NCBI RefSeq assembly: GCF_030757795.1
Contig: NZ_JAUQWH010000003.1
Coordinates: 62,001-126,000 of the forward strand
DNA length: 64,000 nt
Direction: 5' to 3'
Source: Actinoplanes oryzae
GTDB taxonomy: Bacteria > Actinomycetota > Actinomycetes > Mycobacteriales > Micromonosporaceae
The notes beneath the pieces were generated by a model. The model was not told the origin of the DNA and searched no databases. It saw only the letters and a program-made list of their open reading frames with translations. The position numbers and the translations under genes were made by a program. This document shows, in pieces, positions 63,976 through 64,000 of the stretch; the stretch's first letter is position 1, and every line of letters begins with the position of its first letter.

Positions 63976-64000
63976 ATGCCCTTCATCGCTCCCACGGCAG
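63976..64000 (+). CDS. possible gene start at right window edge
   Basis: ATG at 63976 opens MPFIAPTA and runs off the window. The position, divergent from the dehydrogenase and behind a TACCCT box (63962-63967), suggests a gene start. Eight residues are too few to assign; an acyltransferase of the hexapeptide type is a guess from similar loci. The 233 bp between 63743 and 63975 hold no other gene that I can see. Confidence 0.3.

Overview
The window is very GC-rich (roughly 70 percent by eye), uses GTG and TTG starts often, packs genes with many 1-4 nt start/stop overlaps, and contains families typical of Actinomycetota: ROK regulators, CGNR regulators, F420-type LLM oxidoreductases, MocR regulators, DUF4082 surface proteins and PKD-bearing PQQ sugar dehydrogenases. 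This points to a filamentous actinomycete chromosome; a Micromonosporaceae-like host (Actinoplanes type) is my inference, not proven. I saw no rRNA, tRNA, CRISPR array, transposase, phage module or replication origin.

Layout. 1-4670: a reductive pyrimidine / beta-alanine catabolic block (dihydropyrimidinase cut by the left edge, beta-ureidopropionase-like amidohydrolase) divergent from a MocR regulator and a class III aminotransferase. 4642-9792: an LLM oxidoreductase, a CGNR regulator divergent from an epoxide hydrolase, a Panacea-type toxin-antitoxin candidate, and a small membrane protein resembling Pycsar effectors. 9823-17089: a secreted sugar-oxidation pair (Tat-exported TIM-barrel isomerase and PQQ dehydrogenase), a GGDEF-EAL protein and small hypotheticals. 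17090-22619: a ChvE/MmsAB-type sugar ABC importer with a ROK regulator. 22842-30501: a MarR gene divergent from an ABC exporter, an orphan response regulator, type II NADH dehydrogenase, a nucleotidyltransferase-like/methyltransferase fusion, and an ATPase-nuclease gene that starts directly after a 39-bp palindrome.

30568-49804: a secreted subtilase followed by an exopolysaccharide locus. It holds rfbD, rfbB, rfbA and rfbC (dTDP-L-rhamnose), an initiating sugar-phosphate transferase, three glycosyltransferases, Wzz-like and Wzy-like proteins, a Wzx flippase and two exported DUF4082 proteins. These are the parts of a Wzx/Wzy-type surface glycan pathway.

49814-53435: small accessory genes, including a truncated pantetheine-phosphate adenylyltransferase remnant beside a DNA glycosylase. 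53445-64000: a second glycan locus with two GT-B glycosyltransferases, a beta-propeller protein, an MFS transporter, a methyltransferase, and a cassette transcribed as Gfo/Idh/MocA dehydrogenase, epimerase, DegT aminotransferase, NeuD-type acyltransferase and second DegT aminotransferase. The cassette is a plausible pathway to an N-acylated amino sugar. A further gene may begin at the right edge.

The most promising less-described items are the Panacea pair with an unrecognised partner (7461-8423), the palindrome plus ATPase-nuclease (28978-30501), the nucleotidyltransferase-methyltransferase fusion (27471-28970), and the DUF4082 / dimethylformamidase-like exported proteins in the glycan locus.
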